From Bacillota bacterium (GTDB lineage Bacteria; Bacillota; Clostridia; Acetivibrionales; DTU013), in NCBI GenBank assembly GCA_023411575.1, contig JAEYOP010000022.1:1-64000 (forward strand): 64,000 nt of DNA, written 5' to 3'. The position numbers and the translations under genes are program-made. Below, piece by piece: positions 33,486 through 41,425 of the stretch. The notes under the pieces were generated by a model. The model did no database searches, was not told where the DNA came from, and saw only the letters and a list, made by a program, of their open reading frames with translations. Each line of letters begins with the position of its first letter. The first letter of the stretch is position 1.

Positions 33486-33942
33486 GCAGCATCCGATAGA
33501 AGGATTGATGACAACCGCCATGGAAAGTATCAAGGAAATGGTGGATGTGAATACGATTGTGGGCGACGCGGTGCAATCGCCCGACGGCACGGTGATTATC
33601 CCGATTTCAAAGGTTGCGTTCGGTTTTGCGGCCGGAGGCGGCGAATACAGCTCTGTCGCCGAAGACAGCGAGAATGAAGACCGGGGAAGAGAGAAGGAAG
33701 ACGAGGCTGGAAAACCCGGAAAGTTTCCGTTTGCAGGCGGCAGCGGCGCAGGCGTCAGCATTAATCCCGTGGGCTTCATGGTGGTGGGAAACGGCCAGAT
33801 CCGGCTTTTGCCCGTGAACATCAATTCTTCGGTGGATAAGGTGCTGGACCTGGTTCCGGATCTGATCTGCAAGATGGAAGAAATCTTCAAGAGAAAGGTA
33901 TCGGTACGAAAGGAAAGCAAAGCGGAAACGGAAGAGAGTTGA
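33478..33942 (+). CDS. ytfJ: sporulation protein GerW/YtfJ family
   Basis: 154 residues starting at GTG 33478 behind AGGTGGTGA. The family core is clear: HPIEGLMTTAMESIKEMVDVNTIVG in order, then TVIIPISKVAFGFAAGGGEY, FAGGSGAGVSINPVGFMVVG and IRLLPVNINSSVDKVLDLVP. GerW (YtfJ) is a forespore-expressed protein affecting germination with certain nutrients in Bacillus. The acidic linker between the two halves (about residues 62-80) varies between species. Confidence 0.92.
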   Translation: MAEQHPIEGLMTTAMESIKEMVDVNTIVGDAVQSPDGTVIIPISKVAFGFAAGGGEYSSVAEDSENEDRGREKEDEAGKPGKFPFAGGSGAGVSINPVGFMVVGNGQIRLLPVNINSSVDKVLDLVPDLICKMEEIFKRKVSVRKESKAETEES

Positions 33943-34004
33943 ACAGGCGGCCGCCGGAAATGCGCTAGAAGTACGGCCGGATGCCGGGTTTACAGGAGGC
34001 GGAC

Positions 34005-34063
34005 AGCCACAGGAAATCCCCCTTGAGGATTCGTGTTTCACAGGGGATACCTGTGGCTTTTTT
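34005..34063 (+). terminator. rho-independent terminator after ytfJ
   Basis: AGCCACAGG / CCTGTGGCT stem (34005-34013, 34051-34059), extended by ATCCCC/GGGGAT, followed by TTTTTT. Confidence 0.82.
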
Positions 34064-34131
34064 GCTGAAGGAATGGTATTGTATAGGTAATAATGACCGG
34101 ATGGTCAACGGAACGGAAAGGAAACAAAAGC

Positions 34132-34971
34132 ATGTCCGAAGTAAGGCTGCAAAAATACCTCGCGGAGGCCGGAGTCGCGTCCAGGCGCAAATGCGAGGAA
34201 CTGATCGAACAGGGGAAAGTGGAAGTAAACGGCCAGATTGTAACGGCCCTGGGAACGAAGGTAACCGGAGACGAAAGCATTAAGGTGGACGGACGTTTAA
34301 TACGGCAGGAGCAGAGGAAGGTTTACATACTGCTGAATAAGCCGGTGGGCTATATTTCGACGGCAAAAGACCAGTTTTCGCGAAAAACCGTCCTGGATCT
34401 GGTGGGTACGGTGCCGGAAAGGGTATACCCCGTGGGAAGGCTGGATTATGACACTTCCGGTCTTCTGCTGCTGACAAACGACGGGGAGCTGGCCAACAAG
34501 CTGACCCATCCCAAGCACGAGGTCCCAAAGGTCTATCGTGCCCTGCTCATGGGTACTCTGAAGGAGGAAGACATAGATGCACTCCAGACCGGAGTGGAGA
34601 TAGAAGATTATAAGACTGCCCCTGCCCGGGTGCAGATCATCGATGCGGGCAGGAAAGAACCGGTACGAAAAGAGGCGGGAAGGAAAGAACCCGGCAAAAA
34701 GGAACCCGGCAAAAAAGAACCCGGCAGCAGGGATTCCGGCAGGAAAGAGCCGGGCAGGCAGGAATCCACGGTGGAAATCACGATCCACGAGGGGAAGAAC
34801 AGGCAGGTCCGGAAGATGTTCGAGACGCTGGGATATCCTGTTCTGCGCCTGAAAAGGGTCGCAATAGGGCCGCTGGTGATTGAAGGAATCGAGGAGGGGA
34901 AGTGGAGATACCTCCGCAAGAAAGAGGTGGACAAGCTGAAAAGGACCGCCGGCATGCCTGCGGAAGAGTAA
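34132..34971 (+). CDS. rluB: 23S rRNA pseudouridine synthase RluB
   Basis: 279 residues from the ATG at 34132 (AAAGGAAA upstream). N-terminal S4 RNA-binding domain (RLQKYLAEAGVASRRKCEELI) and the RsuA/RluB catalytic domain with the active Asp in VGRLDYDTSGLLLLTNDGEL and the closing segment EGKNRQVRKMFETLGYPVLRL. It would isomerise a uridine in helix 89 of 23S rRNA. Residues 173-212 are an insertion of eight pentapeptide repeats of the GRKEP/GKKEP type that most RluB proteins lack. Confidence 0.93.
   Translation: MSEVRLQKYLAEAGVASRRKCEELIEQGKVEVNGQIVTALGTKVTGDESIKVDGRLIRQEQRKVYILLNKPVGYISTAKDQFSRKTVLDLVGTVPERVYPVGRLDYDTSGLLLLTNDGELANKLTHPKHEVPKVYRALLMGTLKEEDIDALQTGVEIEDYKTAPARVQIIDAGRKEPVRKEAGRKEPGKKEPGKKEPGSRDSGRKEPGRQESTVEITIHEGKNRQVRKMFETLGYPVLRLKRVAIGPLVIEGIEEGKWRYLRKKEVDKLKRTAGMPAEE
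34648..34767 (+). repeat. eight 15-bp tandem units inside rluB
   Basis: Eight consecutive 15-base units of the type GGCAAAAAGAACCC with variations encode GRKEP, VRKEA, GRKEP, GKKEP, GKKEP, GSRDS, GRKEP and GRQES. Units 4 and 5 are nearly identical, so the copy number may vary between strains. Confidence 0.9.
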
Positions 34972-34988
34972 AGCGGGAGGAAGGGACG

Positions 34989-35573
34989 ATGAACAGAGCC
35001 ATTGAAAAATGCGTCATCAAAAATTCACTTCATCAATCCCATGATATCGCGGAAAGGACAGTTAAGCCGGGTGATACCGTTATAGACGCAACGGCGGGAA
35101 ACGGGGGCGACACGGTGTTCCTTGCCGGTCTGGCCGGCCCGGAGGGGCGGGTGTATTCCTTTGACATCCAGCAGGCCGCGTTGGACCGGACCCTGGAAAA
35201 GCTCAACGCCGCGGGACTGGCCGAAAGAGCGGTGCTCCTTTGCGAAGGCCATGAAAACATGGCCCGGCATGTGAAGGGCGAGGTTTCGGCGATCATGTTC
35301 AATCTGGGCTATCTGCCAGGCGGCGACCACAACATCGGCACCACGGGAAATACGACCGTCCAAGCGCTGGAAAGCGCGATGGAGCTTATAAAGGTGAACG
35401 GCATAATAACCGTTGTCGTGTATTACGGAGGCGACAGCGGCTTCGGGGAAAAGGAGCAGGTGATGGAATATATCCGCACCATTGACTGCAAGCGGTTTAC
35501 GGTTTCCGCCACGGAATTCGTCAACCAGATCAATTGCCCGCCGATCCTTCTGTGCATTGAAAAGCTGTTCTGA
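34989..35573 (+). CDS. mnmM: class I SAM-dependent methyltransferase, YtqB/MnmM family
   Basis: 194 residues from the ATG at 34989 with GGGAGGAAGG upstream. The SAM site is VIDATAGNGGDTVFLA (motif I), and the family-specific segment is FNLGYLPGGDHNIGTT. Bacillus YtqB, renamed MnmM, adds the last methyl group to make mnm5s2U at the wobble position of some tRNAs. It follows rluB by 17 bases, so the two RNA-modification genes are likely cotranscribed. Confidence 0.88.
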   Translation: MNRAIEKCVIKNSLHQSHDIAERTVKPGDTVIDATAGNGGDTVFLAGLAGPEGRVYSFDIQQAALDRTLEKLNAAGLAERAVLLCEGHENMARHVKGEVSAIMFNLGYLPGGDHNIGTTGNTTVQALESAMELIKVNGIITVVVYYGGDSGFGEKEQVMEYIRTIDCKRFTVSATEFVNQINCPPILLCIEKLF

Positions 35574-35618
35574 TTCCGGCCGGATTGTGGGGCAGGGTGG
35601 TATTTTACCTTTTTTGTA

Positions 35619-35647
35619 TTGCAATGGGCAGGAAAATATTATATAAT
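35619..35647 (+). promoter_or_regulatory. promoter of the carboxyltransferase operon
   Basis: TTGCAA, 17-base spacer, consensus TATAAT; about 80 bases before the ATG at 35728. Confidence 0.72.
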
Positions 35648-35727
35648 TCTCGTATAATTAGTACCAGGTAATAATATTATATTCAAATAGTTTAGCTTTA
35701 CAAATCTTTGAATGAGGTGCAAGACTC

Positions 35728-37278
35728 ATGGGAACAATTGAGAAAATCAACGACCTACACGTGCGGAAAGAGAAAATCGAGGCCGGCGGCGGAGCGGACA
35801 AAATCGCGAAGCAGCACGAGTCCGGCAAGCTTTCGGCCAGGGAGAGGCTGGAGAAGCTCTTCGACAGCAATTCCTTTGTAGAAATCGATGCGTTTGTGGA
35901 AACCAGGGCGATCGACTTCGACATGCAGAAAAAGAAGGTTCCCGGCGACGGTGTGGTGACGGGCTACGGAAGCATTGACGGAAGACCCGTGTTCGTATCC
36001 TCGCAGGACTTTACCGTCATCGGCGGGTCCCTGGGCGAAGCGCATGCGAGAAAGATCACCAAGGTCATGGACATGGCCATGAAAATGGGAGCGCCCTTCA
36101 TCAGCATCAACGATTCGGGCGGAGCCAGGATCGAAGAAGGCATCGACGCCCTGAGCGGCTACGGCGATATTTTCTACCGGAATACGCTGGCTTCCGGCGT
36201 AATCCCGCAGATTTCGGTCATTATGGGACCCTGTGCCGGCGGCGCGGTTTATTCCCCCGCGATCACGGATTTCGTGTTCATGGTGGAAAAGACCAGCTAC
36301 ATGTTCATAACCGGCCCCCAGGTCATCAAGTCGGTCACGGGCGAGGATGTCACCTTTGAGACCCTCGGCGGCGCCGAGGTCCACAATGCGAAAAGCGGCG
36401 TGGCCCATTTCAGGAGCGGCAATGAGGAGGAATGCCTGAAGGAGATCCGGAGGCTGGTGGGCTTCCTGCCCGACAACAATCTGACGGATTCGCCCGCCCT
36501 GAGGACGGACGACGATCTGAACCGGATCGACGAAAGCCTCCTGGAGCTGATTCCGGACATCTCCAACAAGCCCTACAACATTCTGGACATCATCGTCAAA
36601 GTACTGGACAACGGAGATTTCATGGAAATCCAGCAGCATTTCGCCAAGAACATCGTGGTGGGCTTCGGAAGGCTGAACGGCAAGACCGTGGGGATCGTGG
36701 CAAACCAGCCGAATGTCATGGCCGGCGTGCTGGATGTGAATTCGGCGGACAAAGCGGCCCGGTTCATCCGGTTCTGCGATTCCTTCAATATTCCGCTCGT
36801 TTCCTTTACCGATACGGCGGGCTATCTGCCCGGTACGGGACAGGAGTACAGCGGCGTTATAAGGCATGGCGCGAAGCTGCTTTACGCTTTCTCCGAAGCG
36901 ACGGTGCCCAAGATCAACGTCATAGTCCGGAAAGCCTACGGCGGCGCTTATATTGCCATGAACAGCAAGCATCTGGGCGCAGATATGGTATTTGCATGGC
37001 CCAGTGCCGAGATCGCGGTAATGGGTCCCGACGGCGCGGCCAACATTATTTTCAGGAAAGAGATCGCCGCGGCCGAAGATGCTATTGCGGCAAGAGAACA
37101 GAAAATCGAGGAATACCGGAACAAATTCTCGACCCCCTATATCGCGGCGTCAAGAGGCTATGTCGATGACGTAATCGACCCCGCCACAACGCGGAGCAGG
37201 CTGATCAACGCCCTTGAAATGCTGGCGGGCAAGCGGGAAAACAGGCCGGCGAAGAAACACGGCAACATACCACTGTAA
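35728..37278 (+). CDS. mmdA: acyl-CoA carboxyltransferase (methylmalonyl-CoA type, 12S / MmdA)
   Basis: 516 residues with two crotonase-like carboxyltransferase halves. Features: GKLSARERLEKLFD near the N-terminus, ISINDSGGARIEEGIDAL and GPCAGGAVYSPAITDFVFMV in the first half (acyl-CoA oxyanion site), and TDTAGYLPGTGQEYSGVIRH and KAYGGAYIAMNSKHLGADMV in the second. It moves CO2 between methylmalonyl-CoA (or a related acyl-CoA) and biotin. It is first in a four-gene operon with a small epsilon-like protein, a biotin carrier and a 5S-like subunit. Confidence 0.93.
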   Translation: MGTIEKINDLHVRKEKIEAGGGADKIAKQHESGKLSARERLEKLFDSNSFVEIDAFVETRAIDFDMQKKKVPGDGVVTGYGSIDGRPVFVSSQDFTVIGGSLGEAHARKITKVMDMAMKMGAPFISINDSGGARIEEGIDALSGYGDIFYRNTLASGVIPQISVIMGPCAGGAVYSPAITDFVFMVEKTSYMFITGPQVIKSVTGEDVTFETLGGAEVHNAKSGVAHFRSGNEEECLKEIRRLVGFLPDNNLTDSPALRTDDDLNRIDESLLELIPDISNKPYNILDIIVKVLDNGDFMEIQQHFAKNIVVGFGRLNGKTVGIVANQPNVMAGVLDVNSADKAARFIRFCDSFNIPLVSFTDTAGYLPGTGQEYSGVIRHGAKLLYAFSEATVPKINVIVRKAYGGAYIAMNSKHLGADMVFAWPSAEIAVMGPDGAANIIFRKEIAAAEDAIAAREQKIEEYRNKFSTPYIAASRGYVDDVIDPATTRSRLINALEMLAGKRENRPAKKHGNIPL

Positions 37279-37292
37279 CAGGGAGGCGCAGC

Positions 37293-37481
37293 ATGGAAGA
37301 GTATCGGAATGAAGCAGTAAGCGAGGAAATACTTGCGGTGATAGCGGCTGCGGTCGCCGCAATGGAAACCAGGCCGGGATACCGGCTGGTCGTGCGGTCC
37401 ATGAGGCAGGTGCCCCAGAACTCTCCTGCATGGAATACCGCAGGAAGACTGGAAAGGCTCAGCCGCAACTTGAACGCATAA
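37293..37481 (+). CDS. small epsilon-like subunit (MmdE / OadG C-terminal type)
   Basis: 62 residues: EEILAVIAAAVAAMETRPGY, then RLVVRSMRQV and SPAWNTAGRLERL. This pattern resembles the soluble C-terminal end of OadG/MmdD subunits and the tiny MmdE of methylmalonyl-CoA decarboxylases, thought to stabilise the complex. There is no membrane helix, unlike a full gamma/delta subunit. AGGGAGGCGCAGC precedes the ATG. It lies between the 12S-like and biotin carrier genes, as expected for a structural helper. Confidence 0.75.
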   Translation: MEEYRNEAVSEEILAVIAAAVAAMETRPGYRLVVRSMRQVPQNSPAWNTAGRLERLSRNLNA

Positions 37482-37522
37482 TCCGGAGATTTATAGAATG
37501 AGACGTCGGGAGGATAAAATTC

Positions 37523-37930
37523 ATGAAGAAGTTTTTGATAAAGGTCAATGGAAACCAGTATGAAGTAGAAGTGGAAGAAGTAAGGGACGGCGTTGTTTCC
37601 GCACCGGCCGTTTACGCCGCAGCTCCTGTGGCGACCGCTCCCGTGGCGGCCCCGGCTGCACCCGCCGCACCGGCGCCGGCTGCGCCTGCGAAGGCGGCGG
37701 CAAACGGCCCCGCCGGAGCGGTCAAGATCACGGCGCCCATGCCCGGAACGATTCTCAAGGTCGTCGCAAACGTCGGGGACAAGGTGAAAAGGGGTCAGGT
37801 GCTTCTGATCCTGGAAGCTATGAAAATGGAAAACGAACTTGTTGCGCCGTCGGATGGAACCGTGGCGACGATCAACGTTTCAAAGGGTGCTTCCGTGAGT
37901 GCGGGCGATTTGCTTGCATCCTTGAATTGA
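37523..37930 (+). CDS. biotin carboxyl carrier protein (1.3S type)
   Basis: 135 residues. A short N-terminal beta region (KKFLIKVNGNQYEVEVEEV), an Ala/Pro-rich flexible linker (about 28-58) and a biotinyl domain with the biotinylation site K101 in EAMKMENE. The carrier swings its carboxybiotin between the 12S-like and 5S-like active sites. GGGAGG lies upstream. The Ala/Pro linker is of low complexity but normal for this family. Confidence 0.94.
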   Translation: MKKFLIKVNGNQYEVEVEEVRDGVVSAPAVYAAAPVATAPVAAPAAPAAPAPAAPAKAAANGPAGAVKITAPMPGTILKVVANVGDKVKRGQVLLILEAMKMENELVAPSDGTVATINVSKGASVSAGDLLASLN

Positions 37931-37940
37931 GGAGGATTGG

Positions 37941-39341
37941 ATGATGCGCAGGGTTAAAATAACAGAAACGGTACTTCGGGATGCCCACCAGTCCCTCATA
38001 GCAACCAGGATGAAGACGGACGACATGCTGCCGATCGTCGAAAAACTCGACAGCATCGGCTATAATTCCCTGGAATGCTGGGGCGGTGCGACCTTTGACT
38101 CCTGTCTGAGGTTTTTGAATGAAGACCCGTGGGAAAGGCTCCGCAAGATCAAAAGAGTGGCGAAGAAGACGCCCCTGCAGATGCTGCTGAGAGGGCAGAA
38201 CCTTTTAGGCTACAAGCATTATGCGGACGATGTGGTGGAATATTTCGTCCGGAAGTCCATTGCCAACGGAATTAATGTCATCCGGATTTTCGACGCGCTG
38301 AACGATGTGCGCAACATCGAGGAAGCGATCAAGGCCTGCAAGAAGGAAGGCGGCCATGCACAGGGCTGCTTCAGCTATACCATGAGTCCGGTCCACAGCC
38401 TGGAGCTTTTCGTAAAGGATGCCAGGACGCTTGTGGAAATGGGTGCGGACAGCATCTGCATCAAGGACATGGCCGGGCTTCTGCTGCCCTATTCGGCCTA
38501 TGAACTGGTGAAAGCCCTGAAGGAATATATCAAGGTGCCGATCCAGTTACATACCCATTATACGAGCGGTGTCGCTTCCATGACCTACATAAAGGCCATT
38601 GAGGCCGGCGTCGATGTAGTCGATTGTGCGATCTCCCCCATGGCCATGGGCACCTCCCAGCCTCCGACGGAGCCGCTGGTGGCGTCCCTGAAGGGGACCG
38701 AGTTCGATACGGGGTTGGATCTTTCGCTGCTCAGCGAGATTGCGGAATATTTCCGGCCGATCAAGGAGAAGTATGTGGAATCCGGCCTCCTGGACGTCAA
38801 GATGATGGGCGTAGATGTAAACGCGTTGATTTACCAGGTTCCGGGCGGAATGCTTTCCAACCTGGTATCCCAGCTCAAGCAGGCGGGAAAGTCCGACAAG
38901 TATGAGGAAGTGCTCCGGGAAGTGCCGAGAGTAAGGGAAGACTTCGGGTATCCGCCCCTTGTCACGCCGACCAGCCAGATTGTCGGAACTCAGGCGGTTA
39001 TGAATGTTATTGCCGGCGAGCGCTACAAGATGGTTCCGAAGGAGTCCAAAGCGCTGGTCAAGGGGGAATACGGAAGGACGCCGGGCCCCATCTCGGAGGA
39101 GATCAAAAAGAAGATCCTCGGCGAAGAGGGACAGATCACCTGCAGGCCTGCCGATTTGATCCAGCCGGAGTTGGACAATATACGGAAACAGGTCGGAGAG
39201 TACATTGAGCAGGACGAAGACGTATTGTCCTATGCACTGTTCCCGCAGGTTTCGGAGAATTTCTTCAAACAGCGTCAGGCCGAGAAATACAAGATAGACA
39301 GTACTCTGGTGGATTTCAAGGACCGGATTCATCCGGTATAG
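37941..39341 (+). CDS. 5S-type carboxyltransferase (pyruvate/oxaloacetate, OadA/PycB-like, without biotin domain)
   Basis: 466 residues. HMGL-like TIM barrel with LRDAHQSLIATRMKT (metal and substrate Asp/Gln), the lysine expected to be carbamylated in SICIKDMAGLL, and metal ligands in QLHTHYTSG. The C-terminal conserved carboxylase domain (about 300-450) is present, but the biotinyl domain of OadA is absent, since it is encoded by the preceding gene. The set matches the three-part transcarboxylase (12S, 1.3S, 5S) that transfers CO2 from methylmalonyl-CoA to pyruvate. ATG at 37944 is an alternative start. Confidence 0.92.
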   Translation: MMRRVKITETVLRDAHQSLIATRMKTDDMLPIVEKLDSIGYNSLECWGGATFDSCLRFLNEDPWERLRKIKRVAKKTPLQMLLRGQNLLGYKHYADDVVEYFVRKSIANGINVIRIFDALNDVRNIEEAIKACKKEGGHAQGCFSYTMSPVHSLELFVKDARTLVEMGADSICIKDMAGLLLPYSAYELVKALKEYIKVPIQLHTHYTSGVASMTYIKAIEAGVDVVDCAISPMAMGTSQPPTEPLVASLKGTEFDTGLDLSLLSEIAEYFRPIKEKYVESGLLDVKMMGVDVNALIYQVPGGMLSNLVSQLKQAGKSDKYEEVLREVPRVREDFGYPPLVTPTSQIVGTQAVMNVIAGERYKMVPKESKALVKGEYGRTPGPISEEIKKKILGEEGQITCRPADLIQPELDNIRKQVGEYIEQDEDVLSYALFPQVSENFFKQRQAEKYKIDSTLVDFKDRIHPV

Positions 39342-39401
39342 ACCGCCGGAGTCCAGGATAAACCGGGATAGACCAGGATAAGGAAATTATTGAAGTGGAA
39401 G

Positions 39402-39435
39402 CAAAGGGGACATGCGCTTGCGTGTCTCTTTTTTT
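39402..39435 (+). terminator. rho-independent terminator after the carboxyltransferase operon
   Basis: GGGGACATGCG and CGTGTCTCT form an imperfect stem around CTTG, followed by TTTTTTTC. Confidence 0.65.
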
Positions 39436-39462
39436 CTTTCGATGCTTTTTGAGCTTTTGCTA

Positions 39463-40101
39463 TCAGCAGTTCCGGTGCAGGTATACGTAATTTTCCTTAT
39501 TGCTGACGTATTTCAGGATTTTTACCGGGCTGCCGGGTTTTATCCGCCTGCCGCATTTGAGGCAGTTGAACGCCCCTGAATTCATGCTTCCGTAGGATAC
39601 CTCCGGCTTCACGCCCTCAAGCTTCTGCCAGCTTTGCCATCCTACCTTGCATTTTCCGATCCGGTTGTCGTAATCCGCGTAGACCCACTTAAGCAATTTG
39701 TGAAAGTGGAAGGGGTAACGGGTATATTGGATGTATTGCCAGGGCAATCCCAGCCTTTGGGCGTACAATTCGAAGTTCTTCTCGACGACTTCCTGGATGC
39801 GTCCCGTAATTTGCGTGCAGTACCAGGTGTAGCCGCTGTCCGCCAGCCAGCTTTTCAACCTTTCGAACATATAGCCCCGGCAGATTTCAATCGTTTCATC
39901 CTTTCCGGGAGCGAGGGCTCTGATCGCCGACGAGGCGATCCGGACGACCTCATCCAGGTACAGCTTCTTCTTGAAATTCTCTTTGTTATATAGTTCCACC
40001 GGAATGATATCAAAACAGTATTCGTTGGTTTCCGGCTTGTAAATACCGATACAGGTTCCTCCGACAAAGCTTCCGCTTCCTGCGTCGTCAATCTGGAGCA
40101 T
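39463..40101 (-). CDS. uncharacterised protein with C-terminal zinc-ribbon-like cysteines
   Basis: 212 residues from the ATG at 40101, chosen for GGAGG 5 bases upstream; a longer frame extends to 40209 without a site. It begins MLQIDDAGSGSFVGGTCIG, a strand-turn with two Asp residues that could be part of an RNase H-like fold (weak inference). The middle contains EICRGYMFERLKSWL and YPFHFHKLLKWVYADYDNR; the end has CLKCG and HRNC, likely metal-binding. I do not recognise the family. It is tail to tail with the carboxyltransferase operon. Confidence 0.75.
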   Translation of the reverse strand: MLQIDDAGSGSFVGGTCIGIYKPETNEYCFDIIPVELYNKENFKKKLYLDEVVRIASSAIRALAPGKDETIEICRGYMFERLKSWLADSGYTWYCTQITGRIQEVVEKNFELYAQRLGLPWQYIQYTRYPFHFHKLLKWVYADYDNRIGKCKVGWQSWQKLEGVKPEVSYGSMNSGAFNCLKCGRRIKPGSPVKILKYVSNKENYVYLHRNC

Positions 40102-40202
40102 GCATGCCTCCGCAATTTGCCCTGTTGTACTGCTTGACCAGCACAACGCGTTAACTGATAGGATTTGACGAAAGGCTTGAATTGATACACAGCGAGGGAA
40201 AA

Positions 40203-40231
40203 TTGACAAAAGCAGCCGGTTGTACTACGAT
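40203..40231 (+). promoter_or_regulatory. promoter of the FMN-dependent dehydrogenase gene
   Basis: TTGACA, 17-base spacer, TACGAT; about 69 bases before the ATG at 40300. Confidence 0.6.
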
Positions 40232-40299
40232 GTTTAGGATAGGACAAAAAGGCAAGAAGAACCAGAAGAACAGGGCATAAGCGGGGGAGGAACAGAAAG

Positions 40300-41208
40300 A
40301 TGGAAACGGACGAAAAAAATTTTGCCGCGGGGGACTCCAATCGAATTACCCGGGAGTATTTCGATTCCTTGCTGATTGAGACGCGATACATTGATTCGGT
40401 TATTCCGAATACGACACTGGAGCTTTATGGCGAGAAGTTCAGCACGCCGGTCATGACCGCGGCGTTATCCCACCTGGACAAGTTCTACAAGGAATGCAAA
40501 AACGGAATGGTGGAAACGGCAAAGGGTGCTTTTGCCGCAGGCGCGGTGATGTGGGCCGGCATGGGGGACGACGCGGAACTGGAGGCCATAACGGCTACGG
40601 GAGCAAGGACCATTAAAATTATCAAGCCCTATGCGGACGAGGAGCTTATTTACAGTCAGGTCCGGCATGCGGAGAAATGCGGTGCGCTGGCCGTCGGTAT
40701 GGACATCGACCACAGCTTTGCCAGAACAGGGCAGTATGACAATGTCCAGGGCTATGCCATGAATGCGAAGACCCTGGACGATTTAAAGAAATATGTCCGG
40801 GCGACCAGGCTGCCCTTTATTGTCAAAGGGGTGCTCAGCACAAAGGATGCGGAAAAGTGTCTCGAGGCCGGTGTAAAAGGGATTGTTGTCTCCCATCACC
40901 ACGGGATCAGTGATTATGCCATTCCGCCTCTTATGGTATTGCCTAAAATCGTGGAAGTAATCGGCGGCCGGATGCCAATTTTTGTCGATTGTGGCATCAA
41001 CCGAGGCTTTGACGCGTTCAAGGCGCTGGCTTTGGGCGCTACGGCAGTTTCCGTCGGCCGCGCCGTGATCTCCGATCTTGTCCGGGAAGGCGCCGAGGGC
41101 GTCAAAAAAAGGATCGAGGCGATGAACAGCGAACTTGCCGGGGCAATGGCCCGTACCGGTTCCCCGGATATCCGGCACATCGATCCCGAAGTTCTCTGGA
41201 AGAAGTGA
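40300..41208 (+). CDS. FMN-dependent alpha-hydroxy acid dehydrogenase family protein
   Basis: 302 residues, a TIM barrel of the lactate dehydrogenase/glycolate oxidase family but shorter than the classical enzymes (about 350-380). Seen: N-terminal NRITREYFDSLLIETRYIDS, substrate-site Lys in LPFIVKGVLSTKDAEKC, the HHG catalytic His in IVVSHHHGISDYA, and the FMN phosphate loop IFVDCGINRGFDAFKALALGA followed by VSVGRAVI. It oxidises a 2-hydroxy acid with FMN; substrate cannot be told. GGGGGAGG before the ATG; single-gene unit. Confidence 0.88.
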   Translation: METDEKNFAAGDSNRITREYFDSLLIETRYIDSVIPNTTLELYGEKFSTPVMTAALSHLDKFYKECKNGMVETAKGAFAAGAVMWAGMGDDAELEAITATGARTIKIIKPYADEELIYSQVRHAEKCGALAVGMDIDHSFARTGQYDNVQGYAMNAKTLDDLKKYVRATRLPFIVKGVLSTKDAEKCLEAGVKGIVVSHHHGISDYAIPPLMVLPKIVEVIGGRMPIFVDCGINRGFDAFKALALGATAVSVGRAVISDLVREGAEGVKKRIEAMNSELAGAMARTGSPDIRHIDPEVLWKK

Positions 41209-41241
41209 AAAAGGGATAACCTGTCCCCAAATCTAAAAATG

Positions 41242-41317
41242 CAAGTCCCTGCAAACCTAAAATTGCAGGTCCCTACAATTTCAGGCGGACCTGAAAATTG
41301 CAGGGACTTGATTTTTA
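41242..41317 (+). terminator. large compound hairpin/terminator
   Basis: CAAGTCCCTGCAA (41242-41254) pairs perfectly with TTGCAGGGACTTG (41298-41310), enclosing a second inverted repeat (AGGTCC/GGACCT), and is followed by ATTTTTAT. It ends the dehydrogenase transcript; the repeated internal motif is unusual for a simple terminator. Confidence 0.75.
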
Positions 41318-41425
41318 TCCTGCAAAAATGTAATATTAGGTTAGGCACAACCGGAAAATCGGTGCCAGCGCGCCGGTTCGTCCGGGCAGGCCGGCAGACG
41401 GATCAATCGGGATATGGAGGTTTGT

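Noticed and set aside
41236..41317. CRISPR-like repeats
   Set aside because: The repeated GCAGGTCCCT segments are inverted and nested, not regularly spaced direct repeats, and end in a T tract.
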